NCBI RefSeq assembly: GCF_014637085.1
Contig: NZ_BMEU01000027.1
Coordinates: 1-49,659, forward strand
Direction of reading: 5' to 3'
DNA length: 49,659 nt
Source: Comamonas phosphati
Lineage (GTDB): Bacteria; Pseudomonadota; Gammaproteobacteria; Burkholderiales; Burkholderiaceae_C
Shown here piece by piece: positions 1-7,494 of this stretch (its first letter is position 1; every line of letters starts with the position of its first letter). Below the pieces are notes generated by a model. It made no database searches. It saw only the letters and a list, made by a program, of their open reading frames with translations, and had not been told where the DNA came from. The translations under genes and the position numbers were made by a program.

Positions 1-142
1 CGTAGGCCTTGGCTTCGCCGCCGAAGTGCTTGGCCAGAACGGTGGCGATAGCAGCCGTCAGGGTGGTCTTGCCGTGGTCAACGTGACCGATGGTGCCCAC
101 GTTCACGTGGGGCTTGGTGCGCTCAAATTTTTCTTTTGCCAT
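1..142 (-). CDS. tuf: Elongation factor Tu, N-terminal fragment (runs off the left edge)
   Basis: This is the first 47 codons of EF-Tu, the GTPase that delivers aminoacyl-tRNA to the ribosome. The translation begins [20 protein letters not shown] and continues into the P-loop GHVDHGKTT. The ATG is at 142-140. The gene is cut by the window edge. Directly upstream lie tRNA-Thr, tRNA-Gly and tRNA-Tyr in the same direction, which is the conserved tRNA-tufB arrangement, so this is probably the tufB-type copy. A second tuf 3' end sits at the right edge of the window, also on the minus strand. Confidence 0.97.
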   Translation of the reverse strand, partial: MAKEKFERTKPHVNVGTIGHVDHGKTTLTAAIATVLAKHFGGEAKAY

Positions 143-220
143 TTTTCCGACTCCGAAAAAAGTCTATATCACTGCAACAGGATTTCGGCGCAACCCTATC
201 AAAGCGAGCGCACCAGAAAA

Positions 221-296
<76 letters not shown>

Positions 297-338
297 ATGA
301 AGCTGCAAAAGCAACCTCAAAAATCTTTGCTCGCAAAC

Positions 339-412
339 TGGAGCGGGAGACGGGAATCGAACCCGCGTCATTAGCTTGGAAGGCTAGGGTTCTACCATTG
401 AACTACTCCCGC
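339..412 (-). tRNA. tRNA-Gly (anticodon TCC)
   Basis: A 74-nt cloverleaf with encoded CCA. The acceptor stem is GCGGGAG/CTCCCGC, the anticodon loop CTTCCAA (TCC), and the T-arm GGGTTCGATTCCC. It lies between tRNA-Tyr and tRNA-Thr in the operon that leads into tuf. Confidence 0.96.
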
Positions 413-465
413 ACAGATTGACTGCACGCAGCTGCATTTCTGCAACCTCTCTTCTCAACCATCAC

Positions 466-551
466 TGGTGGAGGGGACTGGATTCGAACCAGTGTAGGCG
501 TAAGCCAACAGATTTACAGTCTGCCCCCTTTAGCCACTCGGGCACCCCTCC
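466..551 (-). tRNA. tRNA-Tyr (anticodon GTA)
   Basis: An 86-nt class II tRNA with a long variable arm and encoded CCA. The acceptor stem is GGAGGGG/CCCCTCC and the anticodon loop CTGTAAA (GTA). The long variable arm fits bacterial tRNA-Tyr. It is the first tRNA of the Tyr-Gly-Thr-tuf unit. Confidence 0.96.
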
Positions 552-631
552 GAAGAGATTTGAATTGTAGCATCGTTTTTTGCGCTGCAGAAGAAATTCA
601 GGTTTTTCTTCTACCGTGCATCACCCGATGC

Positions 632-681
632 TGGCGCGGCCGACGAGGATCGAATCCACGTCCCCTGGCTTCGGATGCCAC
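632..681 (-). pseudogene. Degenerate 3' half of tRNA-Arg(CCG); candidate island attachment-site copy
   Basis: On the minus strand these 50 nt align without gaps to the 3' half of the intact tRNA-Arg(CCG) at 12036-12111: the anticodon arm, the T-arm and the terminal CCA. By eye 41 of 50 positions match. The anticodon loop ATCCGAA keeps CCG. No matching 5' acceptor strand exists upstream, so it is not a working tRNA. It lies in the same orientation as the intact gene, so the two are direct repeats. The rest of the 365-nt stretch 552-916 holds only small hairpins (721-743, 762-784) and no gene that I can support. Confidence 0.6.
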
Positions 682-916
682 GCATAATCCGCGCGGAATC
701 TTACACGTCAAATCTGCTCGCAATGTCAGAAATCGACATTTTTTTGAGCCTCCTTGGATGGAACTGAACGACCGGCAGTTCAGTGATCGACGCGGTGCGC
801 TCCAGGCCCATCCGCCAGGGAGCAGATCCAAATCACGTGCCTGCGAACCTGGCTTCTCCGGCGCACTGGAATCCGCCGAAGCGGCGCCTTGTCCGGGCCG
901 CGGCCTCCAGCGGGGC

Positions 917-1666
917 TCACTCTACCTGCCGGATCAAGCCGACCACGGAACCGATGACCAACAGAGTGGGTGGCTGGACTGCATGTGCCTCAGCCGTCTG
1001 GACCAGTTGCTTCAGTGTCGTCGGATAAATGGCCTGGTCGATCCAGGTCGCTTTATGTATCAACGCTGCAGGCGTATCGCCGGGAAGTCCTGCCACTTGC
1101 AGCTCGCGGGCAATGATGTCCAGCCCGGTCACGCCCATGTAAACCACGATGGTCTGATTTGGCTGGGCCAAGGCCTTCCAATTCAGATCGATGGAGGAAT
1201 CCTTCAAATGCCCCGTGACGAAAACGCAACTCTGGGCATGATCACGGTGTGTCAACGGAAAGCCAAAGCCGGCAGCCGCACCGAGTGCCGCCGTGATGCC
1301 AGGGACAATTTCGACGGAGATGTCGTTCGCCAGCAGCGCCTCCATCTCCTCGCCGCCACGACCGAAAACGAATGGGTCACCCCCCTTGAGTCGTACCACC
1401 CGAAGGCCATCCTTGGCTTTGATGGTCAACAACCGGCAAATGGCTTCCTGGGGAAGCGTGTGCTTGCCGGCAGACTTGCCGACATAAATGCGTTCAGCGG
1501 ATGCAGGCGCGAAAGCGACGATCTCTGGCGAAACCAGGTTGTCGTATAGCAGAACATCCGCTTGCTGTATCAGGCGATAGGCGCGCAGGGTCAAGAGTTC
1601 AGGGTTGCCCGGTCCGGCGCCGACCAATGCCACGGTACCCGGACGAAGTGCACCGCCTCCGCTCAT
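917..1666 (-). CDS. cobA: Uroporphyrinogen-III C-methyltransferase (SUMT)
   Basis: A 249-aa SUMT that makes precorrin-2 from uroporphyrinogen III using two SAM, feeding cobalamin and siroheme synthesis. The tetrapyrrole methylase fold shows VALVGAGPGNPELLTLRA near the N-terminus, then VVRLKGGDPFVFGRGGEE and the EIVPGITAALGAAA loop. I chose the ATG at 1666 because it overlaps the ferredoxin-like stop as ATGA; the longer open frame upstream is shadow of that gene. Length is normal for a stand-alone SUMT without the CysG dehydrogenase/ferrochelatase half. It is the last gene of the cobalamin operon, and no terminator is obvious after it. Confidence 0.95.
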   Translation of the reverse strand: MSGGGALRPGTVALVGAGPGNPELLTLRAYRLIQQADVLLYDNLVSPEIVAFAPASAERIYVGKSAGKHTLPQEAICRLLTIKAKDGLRVVRLKGGDPFVFGRGGEEMEALLANDISVEIVPGITAALGAAAGFGFPLTHRDHAQSCVFVTGHLKDSSIDLNWKALAQPNQTIVVYMGVTGLDIIARELQVAGLPGDTPAALIHKATWIDQAIYPTTLKQLVQTAEAHAVQPPTLLVIGSVVGLIRQVE

Positions 1667-2016
1667 GCATCTCCCCCCGCTTGGTGAAAAACCAAATCCT
1701 CGACGGGCTGGCCGTTCTTCAGGTGCTGCTCGATGATGCGGTCCATATTGGACGGCGTCACGTTGTAGTACCAGGTGCCGTCTGGCTGCACGCACATCAC
1801 CGGGCCACCCTTGCATGCGGCGAAGCAGTTGACACGGCTGCGCTTGACCCGCAGTTCACCGGCATCCACCCCGGCCGCCTTGAACTTCTCGCCCAGGCTG
1901 TCGAACAGTTGCTGTGACTCGCCGTCCTGCGTGCAGCGTGGACCTGTGCAGACCAGCAAGTGCCGCTTGTACGCGCCGATCTTCGGCTTCACGGCCGGTG
2001 TGCTGGTTGCGCTCAT
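1663..2016 (-). CDS. (2Fe-2S) thioredoxin-like ferredoxin of the cobalamin operon
   Basis: A 117-aa protein of the thioredoxin-like 2Fe-2S ferredoxin family often encoded with cobalamin genes. Cysteines occur as CTGPRC near residues 23-28 and as NCFAAC further on, the two-pair spacing expected for a 2Fe-2S cluster. The motif CKGGPVMCVQPDGTWYYNV is typical of the family. Start and stop both overlap the neighbours by 4 nt (ATGA), implying translational coupling between cobJ and cobA. Its electron-transfer partner is not known. A role in a redox step of ring contraction or reduction is inference from position only. Confidence 0.85.
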   Translation of the reverse strand: MSATSTPAVKPKIGAYKRHLLVCTGPRCTQDGESQQLFDSLGEKFKAAGVDAGELRVKRSRVNCFAACKGGPVMCVQPDGTWYYNVTPSNMDRIIEQHLKNGQPVEDLVFHQAGGDA

Positions 2017-3023
2017 GCCTCGCTCTCCTGGGCGTCCTCGGCGGTTGCCGCGTCCAAGGGCTCCATCAAGGTCGCCCGTATGTAGTCGACGGGCAAGCGG
2101 TGACGCGCGGCCAGCGTGACGAAGTCCAATCCTTCGGCATGCTCTGCTTGCAGCGTTTCCAGCCACCCCAGCAAGCCGGTAGACAGCGAGCGCCCACGCT
2201 TTTCACCTTCCCGTGTTTCGCCACCTTGGTCCAGGTCGTACTTGTTGGCGTACCCGCGCGGCGTCACCATCAGGCCGTGGCGCACAAAGGTATTGCTGTT
2301 GCCGATCAATACGGTGCTGAGCATGCCGATATCTGCATCGGCCATTTTGTCGAGGGTCGTGAACACGATTTTCTCGCGACGTCGGTAAGCGCTCTTGACG
2401 ATGGCGACAGGCGTTTCCGGCGCGCGGTGGCGCAGGAAAAGACGCTGCGCCTCAACGATCTGGCGCGTGCGCCGACCACTCTTGGGGTTGTAGAGTGCAA
2501 CGACGAAGTCGGCCATGGCCACCGCATCCAGGCGGCGTGCAATGGTTGGCCACGGCGTCAGCAGGTCCGACAGGGAAATGGCACAGAAGTCGTGCGTGAG
2601 CGGGGCGCCCACCAGGGCCGCGCAGCTGTTGAGCGCGGACGCGCCCGGAATGATTTCGACTTGCACCGGGTCATCGGGTGTCCAGCCGGCCTGGAACAAC
2701 ACCTCGTAGGTAGGGCCTGCCATGCCATACACACCGGCATCGCCGGACGAAATCAGGGCGACCTTCTTGCCCGCGCGCGCGGCTTCAAGTGCGCTGACTG
2801 CGCGGTCCAACTCTTCGGTCATCGATTTGCGGATGACCTCCTTGCCTTCCAACAGGTCGGCCACGAGCTTGATGTAGGTCACGTAGCCAATGACGGTATC
2901 GGCTTCGATGATGGCTGCTCGGGCCCGGTTCGTCATGTGGGCTTCGCTGCCCGGGCCAATCCCGACCAGCATGATCTTGCCCGCCGGTGCGGTATGTTCT
3001 TGGGAGTCTGTGGAAATCATCAT
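2013..3023 (-). CDS. cobJ: Precorrin-3B (cobalt-factor III) C17-methyltransferase with C-terminal extension
   Basis: A 336-aa enzyme that methylates C17 and drives ring contraction. The methylase core shows IMLVGIGPGSEAHMTNRA, ISSGDAGVYGMAGP, IIPGASALNSCAALVGAPL and the family signature VVALYNPKSGRR. The core ends near residue 265. Beyond that is a 70-residue tail of unknown function, longer than the usual CobJ of about 250 aa. The start at 3023 is supported by the ATGA overlap with cbtA. No cobG-type monooxygenase is present, and CbiG and CbiD are, so it probably acts like CbiH on a cobalt-containing substrate. Confidence 0.93.
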   Translation of the reverse strand: MMISTDSQEHTAPAGKIMLVGIGPGSEAHMTNRARAAIIEADTVIGYVTYIKLVADLLEGKEVIRKSMTEELDRAVSALEAARAGKKVALISSGDAGVYGMAGPTYEVLFQAGWTPDDPVQVEIIPGASALNSCAALVGAPLTHDFCAISLSDLLTPWPTIARRLDAVAMADFVVALYNPKSGRRTRQIVEAQRLFLRHRAPETPVAIVKSAYRRREKIVFTTLDKMADADIGMLSTVLIGNSNTFVRHGLMVTPRGYANKYDLDQGGETREGEKRGRSLSTGLLGWLETLQAEHAEGLDFVTLAARHRLPVDYIRATLMEPLDAATAEDAQESEA

Positions 3024-3883
3024 GGTGTTTGCCTGTGAAGGGCGACTGCCGGATCTCGGAGCGCCGAAAGGGTCAAAAACGGTTGCACCCAGCGACCGAA
3101 AAGCCAACCGCCCAGCCATCCGATGCCCAGCCATTGCGTTGCAGCCAACAGGTGGGTGACCACGCCAAAACGCGCTTGCAACGCGCGCATCTGTGTTTGT
3201 GCCTCGGGGCCGAAGGCACCCAAAGGGTCTCCCGCCAGCTGAGGAGCGCCTACTAAAAATGGCAAGGCCAACAACAGGGCCGCCAGCGGCCAGCGCCAGG
3301 ACTTGCGTGACAGCGCCAGCAGCGCACACGCACCCAGTGCGGATACCGCGGCCCACAGCCACCAGCCCTGACGGGCCGACAGGGCGGCGGCCTCCATGCC
3401 CGGCAACTCGGCCGGCAAACCCAGCGTAGGCCACAGGTGCAGGCTGAACCAACCCATGACCGCCACCGATATGCCCAGCGGCAACGCCCGGGCCGGCTGA
3501 TCGCCACGGCGAATCGTCGCCAGCAGCGAAGTCGCCATGGCCGCCAGCGCAAGCAGTGCCAAGGCCAGGGTATTCAGAACGGTCGCGACCCATGTCCAGA
3601 ACGCCCGTTCGTGGCCGTTGGCCGGGGTCCATTCCTGGGTGGCCTCGGCGTGTTCGTGCTCATGCGGCGTCGCCAACAGTGGGGCGTGACCGGCCTGTTC
3701 CGCGCCGTGTGGATGTTCGTCGTGCAAGGGCAACGGCACTGTCGTCTGCGACGACGCCCCCTCCTCGAACACCTCTGCCGCCAGGATGATCGGCACGGCC
3801 AGGCGGTGCTGCAATACCGCCTGAAGGCTGCCTACCACCAAGGCGATGAACAGCGACGTCCAGATCAAACGTCGAAACAACAT
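3020..3883 (-). CDS. cbtA: Cobalt transporter subunit CbtA
   Basis: A 287-aa membrane protein. The N-terminal segment FRRLIWTSLFIALVVGSLQAVLQ, a His-rich loop (HDEHPHGAEQAGH, HEHEH) and several further hydrophobic segments match CbtA, a predicted cobalt transporter seen in B12 clusters. It follows cbtB by 10 nt and overlaps cobJ by 4 nt. Its place inside the cobalamin operon supports delivery of cobalt to CbiX. The His-rich loop is likely a metal-binding site. Start chosen at MLFRRLIW because it leaves a short gap to cbtB and begins the conserved first membrane segment. Confidence 0.88.
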   Translation of the reverse strand: MLFRRLIWTSLFIALVVGSLQAVLQHRLAVPIILAAEVFEEGASSQTTVPLPLHDEHPHGAEQAGHAPLLATPHEHEHAEATQEWTPANGHERAFWTWVATVLNTLALALLALAAMATSLLATIRRGDQPARALPLGISVAVMGWFSLHLWPTLGLPAELPGMEAAALSARQGWWLWAAVSALGACALLALSRKSWRWPLAALLLALPFLVGAPQLAGDPLGAFGPEAQTQMRALQARFGVVTHLLAATQWLGIGWLGGWLFGRWVQPFLTLSALRDPAVALHRQTP

Positions 3884-3893
3884 CGTTGACACT

Positions 3894-4079
3894 TCAATGG
3901 CAGGGCTTGACCGTGACGTGGCGGACATCATGTGCCGCGTTGTGTGCCAATGGGCTGTGGGAAAACGCCACGCCGTACAGCAGCACGGCACCCAATGCCG
4001 CACAGGCCAGGATTTGCAGCGAAAGCTGCGACAGCTGGACGCGGGCCGGACGCAGGAAAGGGTTCAGGAAAGTGGACAT
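3894..4079 (-). CDS. cbtB: Cobalt transporter subunit CbtB
   Basis: A 61-aa protein with one membrane segment (LQILACAALGAVLLYGVAF) followed by a His-rich tail, SHSPLAHNAAHDVRH, which is the CbtB hallmark and probably binds metal. It directly precedes cbtA and lies 12 nt after the CbiG C-terminal-type gene. The role as partner of CbtA comes from family knowledge. Confidence 0.88.
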   Translation of the reverse strand: MSTFLNPFLRPARVQLSQLSLQILACAALGAVLLYGVAFSHSPLAHNAAHDVRHVTVKPCH

Positions 4080-4091
4080 GCGGATTGCCTT

Positions 4092-4574
4092 TCAAAGGAG
4101 GGCAGAGGAGTGGGAAAGCAATGGCTCCGAATCGGTGCCGGCCCGAACCAGCCGGGCCACGGAGACCGTGGCGTTTTTGCCATCGGCGCCGCGCCACTTG
4201 TGCTTTTCAACGCACAGCGCGGCAATGGGCGCCGGCTGACGGCCCTGGCCCTGGTTCTGGCCGGCCGCGAGCAGCGCGGCCGCCTCGCTGACCGAAGGCG
4301 TGCCCGTGTAGCGCAGCACTGTGGCGCTGGGGTGGGGAACCGGTACGGCGGCCAACTCGCCGGGCTCGTAAAACGCCAAGCGCCAACCGCGCTCGGCCGC
4401 CAGGGCCAACAGGCCGATCTCGTCGGACTTGAGCGTGATGCTGGCCGCCGCGACGACGTCATGCCAACCGACGCCGGCAAGCGCCAGGGCCGACTCGACC
4501 GCGGAGCGCAGCGTGTCCACCGGCGTGCCGCGGTCGCAGCCCAATCCGAGCGCCACCGGGTTGCGTGGGCTCAT
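4092..4574 (-). CDS. cobE: CobE / CbiG C-terminal-type protein
   Basis: A 160-aa protein matching the CobE/CbiG C-terminal domain: VALGLGCDRGTPVDTLRSAV at the start, then ITLKSDEIGLLALAAERGW and the later TGTPSVSEAAALLAAG. In many bacteria this domain is the C-terminal part of CbiG, which opens the lactone of cobalt-precorrin-5A. Here it is a separate gene with a 4-nt ATGA overlap with the upstream CbiG N-terminal gene, so the two are probably made as partners. The start is set by that overlap. Confidence 0.87.
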   Translation of the reverse strand: MSPRNPVALGLGCDRGTPVDTLRSAVESALALAGVGWHDVVAAASITLKSDEIGLLALAAERGWRLAFYEPGELAAVPVPHPSATVLRYTGTPSVSEAAALLAAGQNQGQGRQPAPIAALCVEKHKWRGADGKNATVSVARLVRAGTDSEPLLSHSSALL

Positions 4575-5356
4575 GGTGCGGCCTCCAGTGGCGGGCGGTA
4601 GACCACCAGGCGCTCGTGCAACTGCGCCCAACGCTCGGCCGAGATGTCGGCGTGCGTGACCCATAGCAACGCGGCATAGCGGTCCAGATCCACATCGGCA
4701 AACCGCTCGAAACAATGGATGTTGGCGGGTAGCGGCGTGGGCCGGGTCCACCAATGGGGACTGCCGGCTTCCTGCACAAAGGCAATCGGTTCGCCATTGA
4801 CCACGTGGGCCGAGACGCGCGTGATATTGATCTTGGGGGCCTCGACTTGCCAGCCAAGTTGGCGCCCCAGAATATCGACCGGAATCGTCTTGCCCACATC
4901 GGATGCCGTGGTCAGGATCGCTGTCGCGTTCAGCAGACCGGCGACCCGTTCGCTCCACTCGTTGGCCCCGCCGATGTGACCGGACAGCACCGGAATGACG
5001 TACTGGCCGGCGTCGTCGACGACGATGACACCCGGATCCTCATCCTTGCTGCGCAGGTGCGGGGCAATCAACCGGACCACCGCACCCAAGGACACAAAGA
5101 ACACGATTTGGTCATAGTTCTTGAAGAGCGGCGCGATTTCGTCGCGCAGCGCGCCGTCGTAGGCCCGGACCTGATTAGGCACGTCGGCGAATTGGGCGCC
5201 GAACTTGGCCGACGTGCAGACATGTGCCTGCGGTAGATACTGGGCCAGCTTCGCGGCCTGTTGGGCGCCGTGGCGGGTGATGGCAACCAGGCACAACCGG
5301 ATGTCTTCCAGGGGGGCGGCGGGCGCCGACAGTACGACGCGGGTATCGGTGCTCAT
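4571..5356 (-). CDS. cbiG: Cobalt-precorrin-5A hydrolase, CbiG N-terminal and central domains
   Basis: A 261-aa protein with CbiG features: ITRHGAQQAAKLAQYLP, FVSLGAVVRLIAPHLRSKDEDPGVIVVDDAGQYVIPVLSGHIGGAN, and the central domain with ILTTASDVGKTIPVDILGRQLGW. CbiG hydrolyses the C20 lactone and releases acetaldehyde in the cobalt-early pathway. The C-terminal domain is on the next gene. It overlaps cobI upstream and cobE downstream by 4 nt each. Its presence argues for an oxygen-independent ring contraction despite CobJ-like naming of the neighbours. Confidence 0.92.
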   Translation of the reverse strand: MSTDTRVVLSAPAAPLEDIRLCLVAITRHGAQQAAKLAQYLPQAHVCTSAKFGAQFADVPNQVRAYDGALRDEIAPLFKNYDQIVFFVSLGAVVRLIAPHLRSKDEDPGVIVVDDAGQYVIPVLSGHIGGANEWSERVAGLLNATAILTTASDVGKTIPVDILGRQLGWQVEAPKINITRVSAHVVNGEPIAFVQEAGSPHWWTRPTPLPANIHCFERFADVDLDRYAALLWVTHADISAERWAQLHERLVVYRPPLEAAP

Positions 5357-6168
5357 GCGGCCTCCGTTTCAACAACAGCGCTGCTCTTCTTTAGGCAGCC
5401 CTTGATGCGTTCGCCGCGGATGCGGTGCGGGTTTTTGATGATCAACAGCGACAGGTAACTGACCTTGGTGCCGCGCAGTTGCAGGATGTCGGCGCCCGAC
5501 AAGCGGCGCTCGTCTACGGCGCCAACGCGCTCGACGAAATGGGTGCCGGACAGAAGGTCACGCCGCTGCAGCCAATCGATCAGGTCATCCAGGAGGGGCT
5601 TGATCTTCATCAGCACCAGGGTGTCGAAATCCGGCAGCAACCGCTCCACCGAACCAACGCCATAGGCTGCCGGCACGATGGCCACGGTGTCGTCCTGCTC
5701 GGAAAACGGCACGCCGACATCGGCACACGCGGCGGTGAAGGAGTTGACGCCGGCGATCACATGAACGTCGCTGTCGGCATCCAGCGCGCGCAAGGTCCGC
5801 GCCAAATGCCCGAACGTGGCGTAGGTGCTGGCGTCGCCCTCGACCAAAAACAGCACATCGCGTCCGGCGCGCAACCACGGCAGCACGGTCTGGGCGGCTT
5901 TCATCCAGGCAACCGCCAGCTTCTCGCCATCGTGCGTCATGGGAAACAGCAGTTGAGTGTGCAGATCCGGCGGCATCACGCCGGCCCGTGTCGCAATATC
6001 CAAGGCGTAACTGGGCGTCTTGCCGCTGCGCGCGGGATAGACCCAAACCGCGTCCCGGCGCTGCAACGCCGCCCACGCCGCGCGCGTGATCAGCCCGGGA
6101 TCGCCCGGCCCCAGCGACACACCGTACAGTTTGCCCATGCCGCCGGAGAGTGGGACGGCTTCAGTCAT
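5353..6168 (-). CDS. cobI: Precorrin-2 / cobalt-factor II C20-methyltransferase
   Basis: A 271-aa tetrapyrrole methylase. Near the N-terminus is YGVSLGPGDPGLITRAAWAAL, followed by LFLVEGDASTYATFGHLART and IAGVNSFTAACADVGVPF, all typical of CobI/CbiL. It adds the C20 methyl group that is later lost on ring contraction. The ATG at 6168 has CAGGAG upstream and overlaps the cobL stop by 8 nt. Length is slightly over the usual 240 aa because of a C-terminal tail. Confidence 0.93.
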   Translation of the reverse strand: MTEAVPLSGGMGKLYGVSLGPGDPGLITRAAWAALQRRDAVWVYPARSGKTPSYALDIATRAGVMPPDLHTQLLFPMTHDGEKLAVAWMKAAQTVLPWLRAGRDVLFLVEGDASTYATFGHLARTLRALDADSDVHVIAGVNSFTAACADVGVPFSEQDDTVAIVPAAYGVGSVERLLPDFDTLVLMKIKPLLDDLIDWLQRRDLLSGTHFVERVGAVDERRLSGADILQLRGTKVSYLSLLIIKNPHRIRGERIKGCLKKSSAVVETEAA

Positions 6169-7489
6169 TGGGGACTCCTGGTTCAGGCATTGCAGAGCGT
6201 TGCGCGCAGACGATCCAGACCGGGTTTTCTGCCGCCATGCGGTGCATATGCAAAATGGGTTTGCTGCGCGACGCCTGCAGTTGCAAGACGTCCCATGGCA
6301 CACCGGCGGCTTGCAAGGCTGCCGTTGCCGTGGCCAGGTTTTCGAGGGTGACGAAATTCATCACCAAACAGCCGCCCTCGCGCAGACGGCGCAAGACCCG
6401 GTCGATCAATTCAGACAACTCACCGCCCGAACCGCCGATAAACACGGCGTCGGGATCGGGCCATTGGTCCAGGCCATCGGGTGCCTTGCCGTGTTGCAGG
6501 CTGTAGTTGCTGACGCCGAAAGCCGCGTGGTTGGACTGGGCGATGGCATGGTCCGCCTCGTTTTTTTCGATGGCATACACATGGCCCAGCGGGCACAGGC
6601 GGGCAGCCTCCAGGCCCACCGAACCCGATCCCGCGCCGATGTCCCAGACCACGCTGTTGGCGCGCAACTGCAGGCGCGCCAGGCTGACGGCACGGACCTC
6701 CTGCTTGGTGATGAGGCCTTTTTCCGGCTGCCGTTGCGCGAAGCTGCTGTCGGCCAGGCCAAAGCGCACGGGCTCTGCCGGCGCTTGGGCGCGCCACAGC
6801 AACACCACGTTCAAGTCGGCAAAGCGCATGTGCGCGGCTTGCTGCGGGCTGAGTTGGGCGTAGACGCGCTCATCCGCTTGCAACAGGTTTTCGGCGACCG
6901 CCATGTGGAAGTCATCGCCCAGGCCCTCGGCCAACAACGTTCGCGCGATACGGTCCGGGCTGTTGGCCGGACTCGTCAGCACCAGCAAACGGTGCTGCGA
7001 GCGCAGGGCTTGGGCCAGTGCGTACAGGCCATGCTCCGGGCGGCTGCCGCGCACCCACTCACCCGCGTCCTTGCCGTGCACCGACACGATCCGCGCGTCC
7101 TGCCACGCCAGGCCCACACGGGCGCATGCAATCTGCAACGTGGACAGGTTGGGCAGGATATCCAGCGCCTCCAGGCACACATGCTGTGCCAGATAGGGGG
7201 CGATGCCGTGGCACAGCGGATCTCCGGTGGCCAGGACGACGCAGCTTTGGTGGGCTTCGCGGGCTGATCGCACCCACTCCGGCACGGTTTTCAATTGCCC
7301 GGTCAAGTCACGCTTCTTGGCGCGGGCGGGAATCTCGGCGTCCAGCAAGGCCAGAGTGCGCGAGCCGCCAATCACCACGTCCGCCGTGCGCAGGTAGGCC
7401 AGCGCCGTTGCGCTCAGGCTGCCCACGCCGTCGTCGAGCACCCCGATCACGCGACAGGGATTGGGATCTTTCGTTGTGCAGATATCCAT
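6161..7489 (-). CDS. cobL: Bifunctional precorrin-6Y C5,15-methyltransferase/decarboxylase (CobL, CbiE-CbiT fusion)
   Basis: A 442-aa fusion. The N-terminal half is a CbiE methylase (VIGVLDDGVGSLSATALAYL, ATGDPLCHGIAPYL). The C-terminal half is a CbiT Rossmann methyltransferase with the SAM loop VVWDIGAGSGSVGLEAARL and acidic IEKNEAD, then AVFIGGSGGELSELIDRVL. It methylates C5 and C15 and decarboxylates the C12 side chain. The fused form is the CobL arrangement. It starts 5 nt after the cbiD stop. Confidence 0.94.
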   Translation of the reverse strand: MDICTTKDPNPCRVIGVLDDGVGSLSATALAYLRTADVVIGGSRTLALLDAEIPARAKKRDLTGQLKTVPEWVRSAREAHQSCVVLATGDPLCHGIAPYLAQHVCLEALDILPNLSTLQIACARVGLAWQDARIVSVHGKDAGEWVRGSRPEHGLYALAQALRSQHRLLVLTSPANSPDRIARTLLAEGLGDDFHMAVAENLLQADERVYAQLSPQQAAHMRFADLNVVLLWRAQAPAEPVRFGLADSSFAQRQPEKGLITKQEVRAVSLARLQLRANSVVWDIGAGSGSVGLEAARLCPLGHVYAIEKNEADHAIAQSNHAAFGVSNYSLQHGKAPDGLDQWPDPDAVFIGGSGGELSELIDRVLRRLREGGCLVMNFVTLENLATATAALQAAGVPWDVLQLQASRSKPILHMHRMAAENPVWIVCAQRSAMPEPGVPND

Positions 7490-7494
7490 ATAGG

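Noticed and set aside
721-743. Hairpin AATGTC/GACATT followed by T run as cobA terminator
   Set aside because: The T run is on the plus strand, while cobA is on the minus strand; in the needed direction there is no U tract.
560-1549. 329-codon plus-strand frame across the tRNA remnant and cobA
   Set aside because: It covers cobA antisense and a tRNA fragment, with no start context or motifs.
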